NCBI GenBank assembly: GCA_030824835.1
Contig: JAPJRA010000026.1
Coordinates: 1 to 15,361 of the forward strand
Length of the DNA stretch: 15,361 nt
Source of the DNA: Geminicoccaceae bacterium
Lineage (GTDB): Bacteria > Pseudomonadota > Alphaproteobacteria > Geminicoccales > Geminicoccaceae
Reading direction: 5' to 3'
Part shown: positions 1 to 8,073 of the stretch, piece by piece
Layout: the number at the start of each line of letters is the position of its first letter
How positions within the stretch are numbered: position 1 is the first letter of the stretch
Notes under the pieces: model-generated
What the model was told of the DNA's origin: nothing
The model's input: only the letters and a program-made list of their open reading frames with translations
Database searches by the model: none
Made by a program: the position numbers and the translations under genes

Positions 1-202
1 GCTCGCCGGGGCCGATATACTCGCACGTGAACTTGCCGCCGGATTCCGCCTGGGCCTTCATGCAGCCGTCGCGGGCCTGGTCGAAGAACGGGTTGTTCAT
101 GTTCTTGGGCACGAGCGCGAACACGTACTCCTTCGCGTGACCCACGCCGCTCCAGGCGCCGAGCACCGCCACCGCAGCCGTACCGATCAAGAGCTTCTTC
201 AT
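1..202 (-). CDS. Sugar ABC transporter periplasmic substrate-binding protein (5' part only)
   Basis: Only the first 67 codons are in the window; the gene continues beyond the left edge. The product begins with a textbook Sec signal peptide: MKK, then a hydrophobic stretch (residues 4-17) and a likely cleavage site after GVGHA (residue 23). The mature start, KEYVFALVPKNMNNPFFDQA, matches the first beta strand and 'NNPFF' ligand-loop pattern of ribose/galactose-type (CUT2) binding proteins, which capture sugar in the periplasm and deliver it to the permease. The ATG at 202-200 has a good Shine-Dalgarno sequence (211-217). It lies 40 bases after the permease stop and is the third gene of the ATPase-permease-binding protein operon. 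The substrate cannot be named from this fragment. Family assignment is sure; specificity is unknown. Confidence 0.9.
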   Translation of the reverse strand, partial: MKKLLIGTAAVAVLGAWSGVGHAKEYVFALVPKNMNNPFFDQARDGCMKAQAESGGKFTCEYIGPGE

Positions 203-210
203 CCTTTGAG

Positions 211-217
211 CCTCCCT
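211..217 (-). promoter_or_regulatory. Ribosome binding site of the binding-protein gene
   Basis: On the minus strand AGGGAGG lies 8 bases before the ATG at 202. It is the best Shine-Dalgarno match of this operon, which fits the need for the binding protein in excess over the membrane parts. Confidence 0.7.
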
Positions 218-242
218 CTGGATGTTGCGTCTGGGCCGGACG

Positions 243-1277
243 TCAGCCCGAACGACCGCCACGGACCCGCTCGAGCAGGACCGCGAGAATGATGAACACG
301 CCGACGAACGTGCCCTGCCAGTTGGCGTCGACACCGGCCATCAGCAGGCTGTTGCGGATCACCTCGATCAACGCCGCCCCGACGAAGGCACCAAAAGCAC
401 CACCTTCGCCACCCATCAGGTTCGCCCCGCCGATGACCGTCGAGGCGATGACGCGCAGCTCATAGCCCTGACCCAGCGCATTGATCGCCGAGCCTTGCCA
501 ACCGACGATCATCACCGCCGCCACGGCCGCGGTCAGCGAGCAGACGATATAGGCCTGCAGCTTGATGCGCTCGACCGGCACGCCGGTCATCTGCGCCGCC
601 TTCTCGTTGCCACCGATCGCATAGAGATAGCGTCCCCAGCCGGTCAGGTTGAACAAGAAGGCGAAGAGCAGCGTCAGCACGGCAAGCATCCAGACCGGCG
701 TCGCGATGCCAAGGATCTCCGAGCCGCCGATCATGTTGAAGGTGTCGCCGTATGGCCCGAATTCGTAGATCATCCGATTTTGCGAGAGCACGATCGCCAG
801 CGAGCGGGCGACCGACAGCATGCCCAGCGTCACCACGAAAGGCGGCAGGCGCGCATAGGCGATCAGAGCGCCGTTGACGGCACCGCACGCGGCGCCCGTG
901 GCGAGGCCGGCGAAGACCGCCAGGGCCCAGTGCTGCTCGGCCTGGAGAATCAGCCCGCAGACGACACCGACGAGACCCATCACCGAGCCCACCGAGAGGT
1001 CGATGCCGCCGGTCAGGATCACCGCCGTCATGCCCAGCGCCATGATCCCGATGAAGGCGAAATTGCGCGTGATGTTGAAGAGGTTGTCGAGGCTGGCGAA
1101 CGCGTCGGGCTGCAGCCAGGACATCACCAGACAGATCGCCAGCAGCGCCACCAGCACCCAGAAGGGCTGGCTGCCGAGCAGACGCTGCAACGCCGTCCGT
1201 TCTTTCAGCCCCGTAACGTCGTCGATCTCGACACTGGACTGCAGCGGGCGGGAGCTTTGCATCGGGGTGGGCCTCAT
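243..1277 (-). CDS. Sugar ABC transporter permease, RbsC/FrcC type
   Basis: Inner-membrane permease of a CUT2 sugar importer, 344 residues, close to the usual 320-350. After a hydrophilic N-terminus of about 37 residues come repeated hydrophobic segments, the first at about 38-55. The family hallmark GGIDLSVGS is at residues 90-98, followed by VNGALIAYARLPPFVVTLG (134-152). A conserved cytoplasmic loop for ATPase contact lies in the second half, ending in GGANLMGGEGG, and the C-terminus is a hydrophobic segment plus a short basic tail. The start ATG overlaps the ATPase stop (ATGA, 1274-1277), indicating translational coupling. The binding-protein gene follows after 40 bases. RbsC/XylH/FrcC-class membership is clear; the transported sugar is not determined. 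Confidence 0.95.
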   Translation of the reverse strand: MRPTPMQSSRPLQSSVEIDDVTGLKERTALQRLLGSQPFWVLVALLAICLVMSWLQPDAFASLDNLFNITRNFAFIGIMALGMTAVILTGGIDLSVGSVMGLVGVVCGLILQAEQHWALAVFAGLATGAACGAVNGALIAYARLPPFVVTLGMLSVARSLAIVLSQNRMIYEFGPYGDTFNMIGGSEILGIATPVWMLAVLTLLFAFLFNLTGWGRYLYAIGGNEKAAQMTGVPVERIKLQAYIVCSLTAAVAAVMIVGWQGSAINALGQGYELRVIASTVIGGANLMGGEGGAFGAFVGAALIEVIRNSLLMAGVDANWQGTFVGVFIILAVLLERVRGGRSG

Positions 1278-2014
1278 GCGGCTCGTATGGCGCCGGTGAT
1301 GAGGCCGGTCACCTCTTCCGGCGAGCTGGCTTCGATTTCCTTGTCGGCCACCTTGGTGCCTCGCCGCATGACGACGACACGGTCGCAGACGGAGAACACG
1401 TCCGGCATGCGATGGCTGATCAGGATCACGGCGATATTCTGATGCTTCAGCCGACGGATCAGATCCAGGACCTCCGCCACCTGACGTACGCTTATGGCAG
1501 CAGTCGGCTCATCCATCAGCACGAGGCGGGATTCGGAGAGTCGGGTACGGGCAATGGCCACGGCCTGTCGCTGGCCGCCGGACATCTGCTTGACCAGATC
1601 GCGCGGCCTCGTCTCGGATTTCAGTTCCTTGAACAGCACCGCCGCGCGGGCATACATCGCGCCGTAGTCGATGATCTTCAGCGGTCCAATTCGTTTGTGC
1701 AGCTCACGGCCCAGAAATACGTTCTCTGCGGCGCTGAGATTGTCGCACAGGGCGAGATCCTGATAGACGATTTCGATGCCCTTGGCGCGGGCATCGGCCG
1801 GCTTGTGAAAGTGCTGGGGTTCGCCGGCTAGGTGGAGCTGGCCTTCCGACGGTGGAAAATTGCCGGCGATGATTTTGACCAAGGTCGATTTCCCGGCGCC
1901 GTTGTCCCCCATCAGGCCAACGACTTCACCGGGTTCGATCGCAAGATCGATACCCCTCAGCGCCTCGATCGCACCGAAGTGCTTGGCGACGCCTCGTAGT
2001 TCTAGCAGCGCCAA
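1274..2014 (-). CDS. Sugar ABC transporter ATP-binding protein, single-domain FrcA type
   Basis: Cytoplasmic ATPase energising the adjacent permease. Visible motifs: Walker A GDNGAGKST (36-44), Q-loop Gln85 in VYQD, ABC signature SGGQRQ (145-150), Walker B RLVLMDEP (163-170) with catalytic Glu169, and H-loop His201. The 246 residues hold one nucleotide-binding domain, as in the fructose importer FrcA, not the tandem ~500-residue form of RbsA/XylG. The start chosen is TTG at 2014, because GGGGAGG sits 6 bases upstream and MALLELRGVAKHFG is a normal family N-terminus. A GTG at 2074 would add 20 residues that look unrelated. It is the first gene of the operon; 2015-2218 separates it from a divergent small gene. 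Confidence 0.93.
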   Translation of the reverse strand: MALLELRGVAKHFGAIEALRGIDLAIEPGEVVGLMGDNGAGKSTLVKIIAGNFPPSEGQLHLAGEPQHFHKPADARAKGIEIVYQDLALCDNLSAAENVFLGRELHKRIGPLKIIDYGAMYARAAVLFKELKSETRPRDLVKQMSGGQRQAVAIARTRLSESRLVLMDEPTAAISVRQVAEVLDLIRRLKHQNIAVILISHRMPDVFSVCDRVVVMRRGTKVADKEIEASSPEEVTGLITGAIRAA

Positions 2015-2020
2015 TGGCCA

Positions 2021-2027
2021 CCTCCCC
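2021..2027 (-). promoter_or_regulatory. Ribosome binding site fixing the TTG start of the ATPase gene
   Basis: Minus-strand GGGGAGG lies 6 bases before TTG at 2014. No ATG near it would give a family-like N-terminus, so this site decides the start. Confidence 0.65.
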
Positions 2028-2135
2028 GTCCAGGTCGACCTTGATCGCCCAGTTTGTGGTCCGAGCATACACACCGAACTTTACGGGTAAAGAGCGGTTG
2101 TCGGTACTTGGTCGGCCTCCATCGGATAAACACTA

Positions 2136-2166
2136 TTGACTTGATAGAGTTTAAAGGGGATATCTT
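2136..2166 (+). promoter_or_regulatory. Possible plus-strand promoter in the divergent intergenic region
   Basis: The 2015-2218 spacer between the ABC operon and the first small gene is visibly richer in A+T at 2120-2170. TTGACT (2136-2141) matches the -35 consensus at five of six positions. The -10 partner is poor: GATATC at 17 bases spacing, or TATCTT at 19. A start near 2172 would leave a leader of about 45 bases before the ATG at 2219. The minus-strand promoter of the ABC operon must lie in the same spacer, but no convincing pair of boxes was seen for it. Confidence 0.25.
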
Positions 2167-2205
2167 GAAGCGCCGGCCCGGTTAGGTTCCTGGGTCGGCC
2201 AGTCC

Positions 2206-2211
2206 AGGGAG
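2206..2211 (+). promoter_or_regulatory. Ribosome binding site of the 85-residue small gene
   Basis: AGGGAG lies 7 bases before the ATG at 2219. It is the main local argument that this short frame is translated. Confidence 0.5.
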
Positions 2212-2218
2212 TACGGAC

Positions 2219-2476
2219 ATGGCTGCATCGTCCATCGCGTTCGCTCAGTTCCGCTTCGTCGATGGAGCGTGTGGCAACCGGTGCCTGGATATGCCCGCCC
2301 ACGCCGTGCCGCGGGGCGAGGCCTTCGCCGCGCTGGTCGAGGAGATCCGGCAAGTGGAAGGCGAAGTGGTGAGCAACCCTCCTTTGTTGTTCAAGGTCGT
2401 GGTTGCAGGCGGGCTTGTCATCACAGCGGCCGCGGGGCTCGGCGTGGCATCGTGCATTCTCGCTCTGGTGGCCTGA
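2219..2476 (+). CDS. Small hypothetical protein with a C-terminal membrane segment
   Basis: I do not recognise this 85-residue product. Residues 1-55 are polar to mixed, with a short helix-like, acidic stretch (GEAFAALVEEIRQVEGEV). Residues about 57-85 form one strongly hydrophobic segment (LLFKVVVAGGLVITAAAG, then LGVASCILALVA), so a tail-anchored or single-pass inner-membrane protein is likely. Support for a real gene: a good Shine-Dalgarno sequence, mostly G or C at third codon positions, and its place as first gene of a plus-strand unit that ends in a strong terminator at 2999-3033. Two cysteines (about residues 18 and 22, CGNRC) form a CxxxC pair, which may be chance. The function is unknown, and a chance open frame is not excluded. 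Confidence 0.5.
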   Translation: MAASSIAFAQFRFVDGACGNRCLDMPAHAVPRGEAFAALVEEIRQVEGEVVSNPPLLFKVVVAGGLVITAAAGLGVASCILALVA

Positions 2477-2565
2477 GCCGCCCCGACGTCAACGCTCCTT
2501 TCGGCCAAGTACCGATCCAGAGATGCTTTCGACGGCGTTCGAGCATCCAACAGAGTCATCCCGAC

Positions 2566-2928
2566 ATGCCTGAATGGAATGTAGCGACCGTACCCATTGT
2601 CATCGGCGGCACGATGCTGGGGCTGCTGGTGCGCGATGGCCAGGACTATCGATTTGTGACGACGGACCCTAAGCTCGCATTGCTCGACGGCTGCCGCTTT
2701 CGCCGGCCTGCGGCGGCACGTAGCGCCGCAGCTCGCATGGTACGCGCGGCCGGCGGCCGAGCCGGTGCACTGGATAACATCGTGCCCCACCGCGGCGGAT
2801 CCGAATTCAGCCGGCGCCAGGCACCTCAGGCGGCAGGCCCGACCAGCTCGGATGTTCGCGGCAAGGTTACGGTGAGGCGTGCCTGGACGAGTTGGCCCAG
2901 GCTTCGCCGGCTCTCCGTCTTGTCCTAG
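2566..2928 (+). CDS. Small hypothetical protein
   Basis: A 120-residue product I cannot name. The first 65 or so residues look like a compact domain: strands VPIVIGGTMLGLLVRDG and YRFVTTDPKLALLDGCRF, followed by an Ala/Arg helix (RPAAARSAAARMVRAAG). This 'GG-x-GxLxR...YRF-xxxDPxLxLLDG-xRF' look resembles short uncharacterised proteins of alphaproteobacteria, which is recollection and not a search result. The second half is Arg/Pro/Ser-rich and low in predicted structure, and may be extension by drift. The ATG at 2566 has no clear Shine-Dalgarno sequence, which weakens the call. The gene lies 89 bases after the 85-residue gene on the same strand, and its stop is 70 bases before a strong terminator facing the same way. 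Confidence 0.45.
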   Translation: MPEWNVATVPIVIGGTMLGLLVRDGQDYRFVTTDPKLALLDGCRFRRPAAARSAAARMVRAAGGRAGALDNIVPHRGGSEFSRRQAPQAAGPTSSDVRGKVTVRRAWTSWPRLRRLSVLS

Positions 2929-2998
2929 GGGTTTTCTCGGCGAGGTTCCCATCCGGCTGGCCTTGGACAGCTGTCGTTGGCCGGATTCGCTGAGAGGT

Positions 2999-3033
2999 CG
3001 GCGGCCACGTCCGGACGTGGCCGCCGCTTTTTT
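2999..3033 (+). terminator. Strong rho-independent terminator
   Basis: A perfect 28-base palindrome (2999-3026, arms of 14 bases centred on CCGG at 3011-3014) is followed after one C by six T (3028-3033). In RNA it would be a very stable hairpin with a U-tract. The T-tract is only on the plus-strand side, so it ends transcripts from the small genes at 2219-2928 and protects the convergent aminotransferase gene, whose stop is at 3057. Confidence 0.85.
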
Positions 3034-3056
3034 GATGGGCCGCGGTAACGGCCTGC

Positions 3057-4283
3057 TCAGGCTCCGATGGGCAGCGGCAGGGCTTCGCTGTCCCCTGCTT
3101 GTCGCGCTTGCGCCGTCAGTCGGAACGCGAAACGGCCGATCCGATTGCAGGCTTCGGCCAGACGCTCGTCGGGTGCCGTCAGACTGAGCCGGACATGTCC
3201 GGAGGCGTCGCCGCCGAACGCATCGCCGGAGAGAACGCTCACACCTTCGGCGGCCCGCAGCCGTTGCGCGAAAGCGTCCGCCGACAGCCCGGTGCGGCGG
3301 ACATCGAGCATGACGAACATCCCGCCCTCGGGCCGACTACAGGCAAGGCCCGGCAGCCCGGCGAGGCGACGGCAGACGGCATCGCGGCGATGGCGATAGC
3401 GTGTATGCATCGCCGCGACCTCGACGACGCCGCCGGTGAGTGCCAGGATCGCCGCGTCCTGAATGAATGCCGGCGATCCATAGAGCATGCACAGGGCCAG
3501 GTTCGTGGCATGCTCGATCAGGGTGGGGGGACCGATCATCCAGCCGACGCGCCAGCCGGTCATGGCATGCGACTTGGATAGGCTCGAGATGGTGATCGTC
3601 CGCTCGGCCATTCCCGGAAGCGAGGCCGGCGCCACGTGCGGGCCATCATAGACCAGGTCCGCGTAGACCTCGTCGCTGATCAGCCAGAGATCGTGTCGGC
3701 GGCAGAGTTCGGCCACGGCCTCGAGCTCCGGCCGCGTCATCACGGCGCCGGTCGGGTTATGGGGCGAATTGATCAGAATGGCGCGGACGTGCGGCCGGAT
3801 AGCCGCCGCGATCGCTGCCGGATCCACGTGGAAGCCACGCGCCGCACTGAGCGGCACTCGGACGATGCCGGCCCCGGCAGCGGCAATGGTCGCCGGATAG
3901 GTGACGTACATCGGCTCGGGCACCACCACGGCATCGCCGGGCTCGAGCAGGCACTGGCAGGCGGTGAACAGGGCGGACTGCGCGCCAGCCAATACCAGGA
4001 CCCGGTCCATCCCCACCGGCGCCCCCGTCGACCTTTCGTGTGCGGCGGCAATGGCAGCACGCAGCTCGGGCTGTCCGGCGATCTCGGCGTAGTGGGTCCG
4101 CCCGCGGTCGAGGCTGGCTTTGGCCGCCTCGACGATCGGCGACGGCGTCACAAAGTCAGGATCGCCGACCGAGAGCAGGATGACATCCTCGCCGCGTGCC
4201 TGGCGCCGGAGCGCGTCGCTGTGAATGTTCCAGGCGGCCGCCTCCGCGCCGCCAAGTTGATTGACCCTTGCCGCGTACCGCAT
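3057..4283 (-). CDS. aruH: PLP-dependent class I/II aminotransferase, probable arginine:pyruvate transaminase (AruH-like)
   Basis: Fold-type I aminotransferase, 408 residues. Visible signatures: N-terminal AAAWNIHSDAL and LLSVGDPDF (37-44), NSPHNPTGA (172-180) with the PLP-binding Asn176, SDEVY (203-207) with Asp204 for the pyridine nitrogen, SLSKSHAMTGWR (234-245) with Schiff-base Lys237, and GHVRLSL near the C-terminus carrying the substrate-carboxylate Arg. The pattern, including LAGAQSALFTACQCLLEPGD and NLALCMLYGSPAFIQDAA, closely follows Pseudomonas AruH, which converts L-arginine and pyruvate to 2-ketoarginine and alanine. That comparison is from memory. The ATG at 4283 was chosen because MRYAARV matches the family start; the frame is open up to 4490 but that part looks non-coding. 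The decarboxylase AruI is not beside it, so the substrate is less sure than the family. Confidence 0.88.
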   Translation of the reverse strand: MRYAARVNQLGGAEAAAWNIHSDALRRQARGEDVILLSVGDPDFVTPSPIVEAAKASLDRGRTHYAEIAGQPELRAAIAAAHERSTGAPVGMDRVLVLAGAQSALFTACQCLLEPGDAVVVPEPMYVTYPATIAAAGAGIVRVPLSAARGFHVDPAAIAAAIRPHVRAILINSPHNPTGAVMTRPELEAVAELCRRHDLWLISDEVYADLVYDGPHVAPASLPGMAERTITISSLSKSHAMTGWRVGWMIGPPTLIEHATNLALCMLYGSPAFIQDAAILALTGGVVEVAAMHTRYRHRRDAVCRRLAGLPGLACSRPEGGMFVMLDVRRTGLSADAFAQRLRAAEGVSVLSGDAFGGDASGHVRLSLTAPDERLAEACNRIGRFAFRLTAQARQAGDSEALPLPIGA

Positions 4284-4581
4284 CGACTTCCAATCGTCCG
4301 GCTTGGCCACGGTCGTTGCGGGGCCGAGCCCAAGTGAATCAAGACGTAGCCAGCAAAACGCGTGCCGTCGAAGGATAAACGGGCATGTCCCCGGCCCTGA
4401 TGGTTGCGGCGATCTGTGCCGCCCATCGGGGCCATCGAGCAGCATCCCTCCCAGCACCACCAAGTTGCCATTCGGGTGCCGACATGGCATCCACGTCGGC
4501 GTCGCGCCCCGTCGGCGGAGTCGCTGACTGTTTGAGGTAGTTCGCGGCCCGCGGTCGGCAGGTCCTCAAGGTGTAAAATGC
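4284..4581. other. Intergenic region between divergent aminotransferase and rhamnose genes
   Basis: About 300 bases without a supported gene. It must hold the promoters of both the minus-strand aminotransferase and the plus-strand rhamnose operon, but I see no convincing -35/-10 pair for either. Near the right end, TTGAGG (4532-4537) is complementary to CCTCAA (4564-4569). The second arm overlaps the Shine-Dalgarno sequence of rfbC (AAGGTG, 4568-4573), so an RNA hairpin covering that site is conceivable. Open frames here have no recognisable protein features. Confidence 0.5.
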
Positions 4582-5166
4582 ATGGCAGCTTCGATCACGT
4601 CCCTCTCGATACCCGACGTGAAGGTGATTGTGCCGGACCGGTTTGGCGATGATCGTGGGTTCTTCTCGGAAACCTACAGCCGACGGGTCATGGCTGACGC
4701 CGGAATTGAAGAAGAATTTGTTCAGGACAACCACTCTCTTTCGGCCGTCGTGGGGACGGTACGCGGCCTGCACTACCAACTGCCGCCGTTTGCCCAGGCC
4801 AAGTTGGTGCGCGTCATCCGTGGTGCCGTGGTCGACGTGGCGGTCGACATCCGCCGTGGTTCGCCGACGTTCGGGCAGCATGTCGCGGTGACGCTGAGCG
4901 CCGCCACCTGGAACCAGATCTACGTCCCGGCGGGCTTCGCCCACGGTTTCTGCACGTTGGAACCCGACACCGAGGTGGTCTACAAAGTGACGGCGTATTA
5001 CAGCCGTGCCCACGACCGCGGCATTAGCTGGAACGATCCTCAGCTGGGAATAGCTTGGCCCGTCGAGTCCGCGACGGCGCAGCTTTCCGATAAGGACCGC
5101 AACCAGCCGCGTCTGGCGGACGTTGTAGCAGGCGATCTGTTCGATTTCGCGACCGATCGGGAATGA
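4582..5166 (+). CDS. rfbC: dTDP-4-dehydrorhamnose 3,5-epimerase
   Basis: Third step of dTDP-L-rhamnose synthesis: epimerises dTDP-4-keto-6-deoxy-D-glucose at C3 and C5 to the L-rhamno form, in the cytoplasm. The 194 residues fit the RmlC cupin family (about 180-190). Visible: DRFGDDRGFFSETY (19-32), QDNHS (48-52), RGLHYQ (61-66) with catalytic base His64, the cupin core VDVAVDIRRGSPTFG (84-98), PAGFAHGF (116-123), the active-site Tyr region VVYKVTAYYS (132-141) and SDKD (169-172). ATG at 4582 follows AAGGTG (4568-4573). An overlapping ATG at 4578 is out of frame. First gene of the rhamnose operon; rfbB follows after 19 bases. Sometimes called rmlC. Confidence 0.97.
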   Translation: MAASITSLSIPDVKVIVPDRFGDDRGFFSETYSRRVMADAGIEEEFVQDNHSLSAVVGTVRGLHYQLPPFAQAKLVRVIRGAVVDVAVDIRRGSPTFGQHVAVTLSAATWNQIYVPAGFAHGFCTLEPDTEVVYKVTAYYSRAHDRGISWNDPQLGIAWPVESATAQLSDKDRNQPRLADVVAGDLFDFATDRE

Positions 5167-5185
5167 TGATGCGAAGGCGGCCTCG

Positions 5186-6260
<1,075 letters not shown>

Positions 6261-6271
<11 letters not shown>

Positions 6272-7145
6272 GCTCCTGGTCACCGGCGCCCAGGGACAGC
6301 TCGGACAGGAGCTTCTCCGGCGCGGCGTAGCGCAGGGGGGGGCGGTCACCGGGCTCACCCGGGCGGAGCTGGACATCAGCGATGCGCCTGCCGTCGAGAA
6401 AGTTTTAGCCGAGGCTGGCGCCGACATCGTCGTCAATGCGGCCGCCTACACCGCCGTCGATCTGGCCGAGACGGAGCCCGAACGCGCCTTCGCGATCAAC
6501 GCCGACGGGCCGCGCCATCTGGCCCGGGCCTGTGCCCGCCTCGGCCTGCCACTGGTTCACGTGTCCACGGACTACGTGTTCGATGGCGCCAGCGGCAATG
6601 GTTACCGCGAGAACGACCCCGTGGCACCGCTCAATGTTTACGGTGCCAGCAAGGAGGCGGGCGAACGTGCCGTGCGTGAGGAGCTGCCGGCGCACGTCAT
6701 CCTGCGCACCTCCTGGGTCTACAGCTCGCACGGCCGCAATTTTGTCCTCACCATGCGGCAGCTGGCGGCCAAGCAGAACGAGCTGAAGGTGGTGGCCGAC
6801 CAGTACGGGTCACCCACGTCGGCCGCGGATCTGGCCGATGCGATCCTGACCATCGTCGGCCGCATACGGGCCGGTGCCGATGGTTGGGGTACGTTTCACT
6901 TTGCCGGCCATGGTGTCACGAGCTGGCACGGCTTGGCGACCGCGGTGATGGAGCTGTGCTTGCCCCCAGACCAGCCGGCGCCCAGGGTGCTGCCGATCGC
7001 GACCGCAGACTTTCCCAGACCCGCGCGCCGCCCGATGAATTCGGTCCTGGACTGCACCAGGATCGGCTCGGTTCACGGGATCGTGCCGCGCCCCTGGCGC
7101 GAGGCGCTGGCGGATGTCGGCCGCGAGTTGCGAGCCGGCGGCTGA
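6261..7145 (+). CDS. rfbD: dTDP-4-dehydrorhamnose reductase
   Basis: Last step: NAD(P)H-dependent reduction of dTDP-4-keto-L-rhamnose to dTDP-L-rhamnose. The 294 residues match RmlD length. Visible: nucleotide-binding [12 protein letters not shown] (7-18), [17 protein letters not shown] (57-73), STDYVFDG (102-109) and YGASK (127-131), giving Thr103/Tyr127/Lys131 as the catalytic set; also [14 protein letters not shown] and PTSAADLA, both RmlD hallmarks. The ATG at 6261 overlaps the rfbB stop by 11 bases. The frame stays open further upstream inside rfbB, but the family N-terminus [12 protein letters not shown] fixes the start here. rfbA begins 16 bases after the stop. Confidence 0.97.
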
Positions 7146-7161
7146 TGGAAGGGTGCGTGCG

Positions 7162-8046
7162 ATGAAAGGGATCGTTCTGGCCGGCGGATCGGGCACGCGC
7201 CTCTATCCGATGACGCTGGCGATCAGCAAGCAGCTGCTGCCCATCTACGACAAGCCGATGATCTACTACCCGATCGCGACGCTGATGCTGGCGGGCATCC
7301 GCTCCATCCTGATCATTACCACGCCGCGCGATCAGGCCCAGTTTGCGGCTCTGCTCGGCGATGGCAGCCAGTGGGGGCTGGACCTGCACTATGCGGTGCA
7401 GGATGAGCCGCGGGGGCTCGCCGACGCGTTCATCGTTGGGCGTCGTTTCATCGACGGGCAGAGCTGCGCCCTCGTGCTCGGCGACAACATCTTCTACGGT
7501 CATGGCCTCGCCGAGGAGGTCCAGCGTGCGGCGTTGCAGGAGCACGGCGCCACCGTGTTCGGGTATGCCGTCCGCGACCCCGAACGTTACGGCGTGGTCG
7601 AGTTCGATGACGCCTGGCGGCCCATAGGCATCGTCGAGAAGCCTGAACAGCCGAGGTCCAACTGGGCGATCACGGGTCTCTACTTCTACGATCGGCAGGT
7701 CAGCGATATCGCCGCTGCCGTACAGCCGTCGGCGCGCGGCGAGATCGAGATCACGGATGTCAACCGGGCCTACATGGACCAAGGCCAACTCGCGGTGGCG
7801 CGGCTCGGCCGTGGCTACGCCTGGTTGGACACCGGCACCTGTGATTCGCTGCTGGAGGCCGCGGAGTTCGTGCGCGTCCTCGAGCATCGGCAGGGTCAGA
7901 AGATCGCCTGTCCGGAGGAGGTGGCTTACCGGATGGGCTTCATCGATCGTGCGCAACTGTTGCTCCATGCCGAGCAGCTGCACAAGAGTGGCTACGGCGA
8001 GTATCTACGCCGGGTCGCTGATGAACGGGTGCTTGCGCGGGCGTGA
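7162..8046 (+). CDS. rfbA: Glucose-1-phosphate thymidylyltransferase
   Basis: First step: joins dTTP and glucose-1-phosphate to dTDP-glucose and pyrophosphate; in this family it is usually feedback-inhibited by dTDP-rhamnose. The 294 residues match the short RmlA class. Visible: the nucleotidyltransferase loop [12 protein letters not shown] (7-18), [15 protein letters not shown] (23-37), [11 protein letters not shown] (80-90), the metal-site LGDNIFYG (106-113), VVEFD and [11 protein letters not shown] for sugar binding, and YAWLDTGT. The ATG at 7162 follows GGAAGG about 9 bases upstream. Last of the four rhamnose genes; a methyltransferase gene follows 27 bases later and is probably co-transcribed. 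Sometimes called rmlA. Confidence 0.97.
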   Translation: MKGIVLAGGSGTRLYPMTLAISKQLLPIYDKPMIYYPIATLMLAGIRSILIITTPRDQAQFAALLGDGSQWGLDLHYAVQDEPRGLADAFIVGRRFIDGQSCALVLGDNIFYGHGLAEEVQRAALQEHGATVFGYAVRDPERYGVVEFDDAWRPIGIVEKPEQPRSNWAITGLYFYDRQVSDIAAAVQPSARGEIEITDVNRAYMDQGQLAVARLGRGYAWLDTGTCDSLLEAAEFVRVLEHRQGQKIACPEEVAYRMGFIDRAQLLLHAEQLHKSGYGEYLRRVADERVLARA

Positions 8047-8059
8047 CCTGTCAAACCTC

Positions 8060-8064
8060 GAGGA
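8060..8064 (+). promoter_or_regulatory. Ribosome binding site fixing the TTG start of the methyltransferase gene
   Basis: GAGGA lies 9 bases before TTG at 8074. The next in-frame ATG (8101) has no such site and would shorten the N-terminus by nine residues. Confidence 0.55.
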
Positions 8065-8073
8065 TGGGCCAAC

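Noticed and set aside
222..1442. Long plus-strand open frame (406 codons) opposite the permease and ATPase genes
   Set aside because: It is rich in His/Arg/Asp/Gln, typical of the antisense of high-G+C coding DNA, and the opposite strand carries unmistakable ABC transporter motifs.
2142..2200. Minus-strand promoter for the ABC operon (TTCAAG, 17 bases, TATCAA)
   Set aside because: Only 3 of 6 and 4 of 6 consensus matches; a promoter must be nearby but this pair is not convincing.
2245..2952. Minus-strand frame of 235 codons opposite the two small genes
   Set aside because: Its composition (Arg/Ala/Pro/His) is that of an antisense shadow, and it runs against the direction implied by the terminator at 2999-3033.
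4284..4490. Upstream extension of the aminotransferase by 69 codons
   Set aside because: The added residues are Pro/His/Cys-rich without family similarity, while MRYAARV at 4283 matches the AruH N-terminus.
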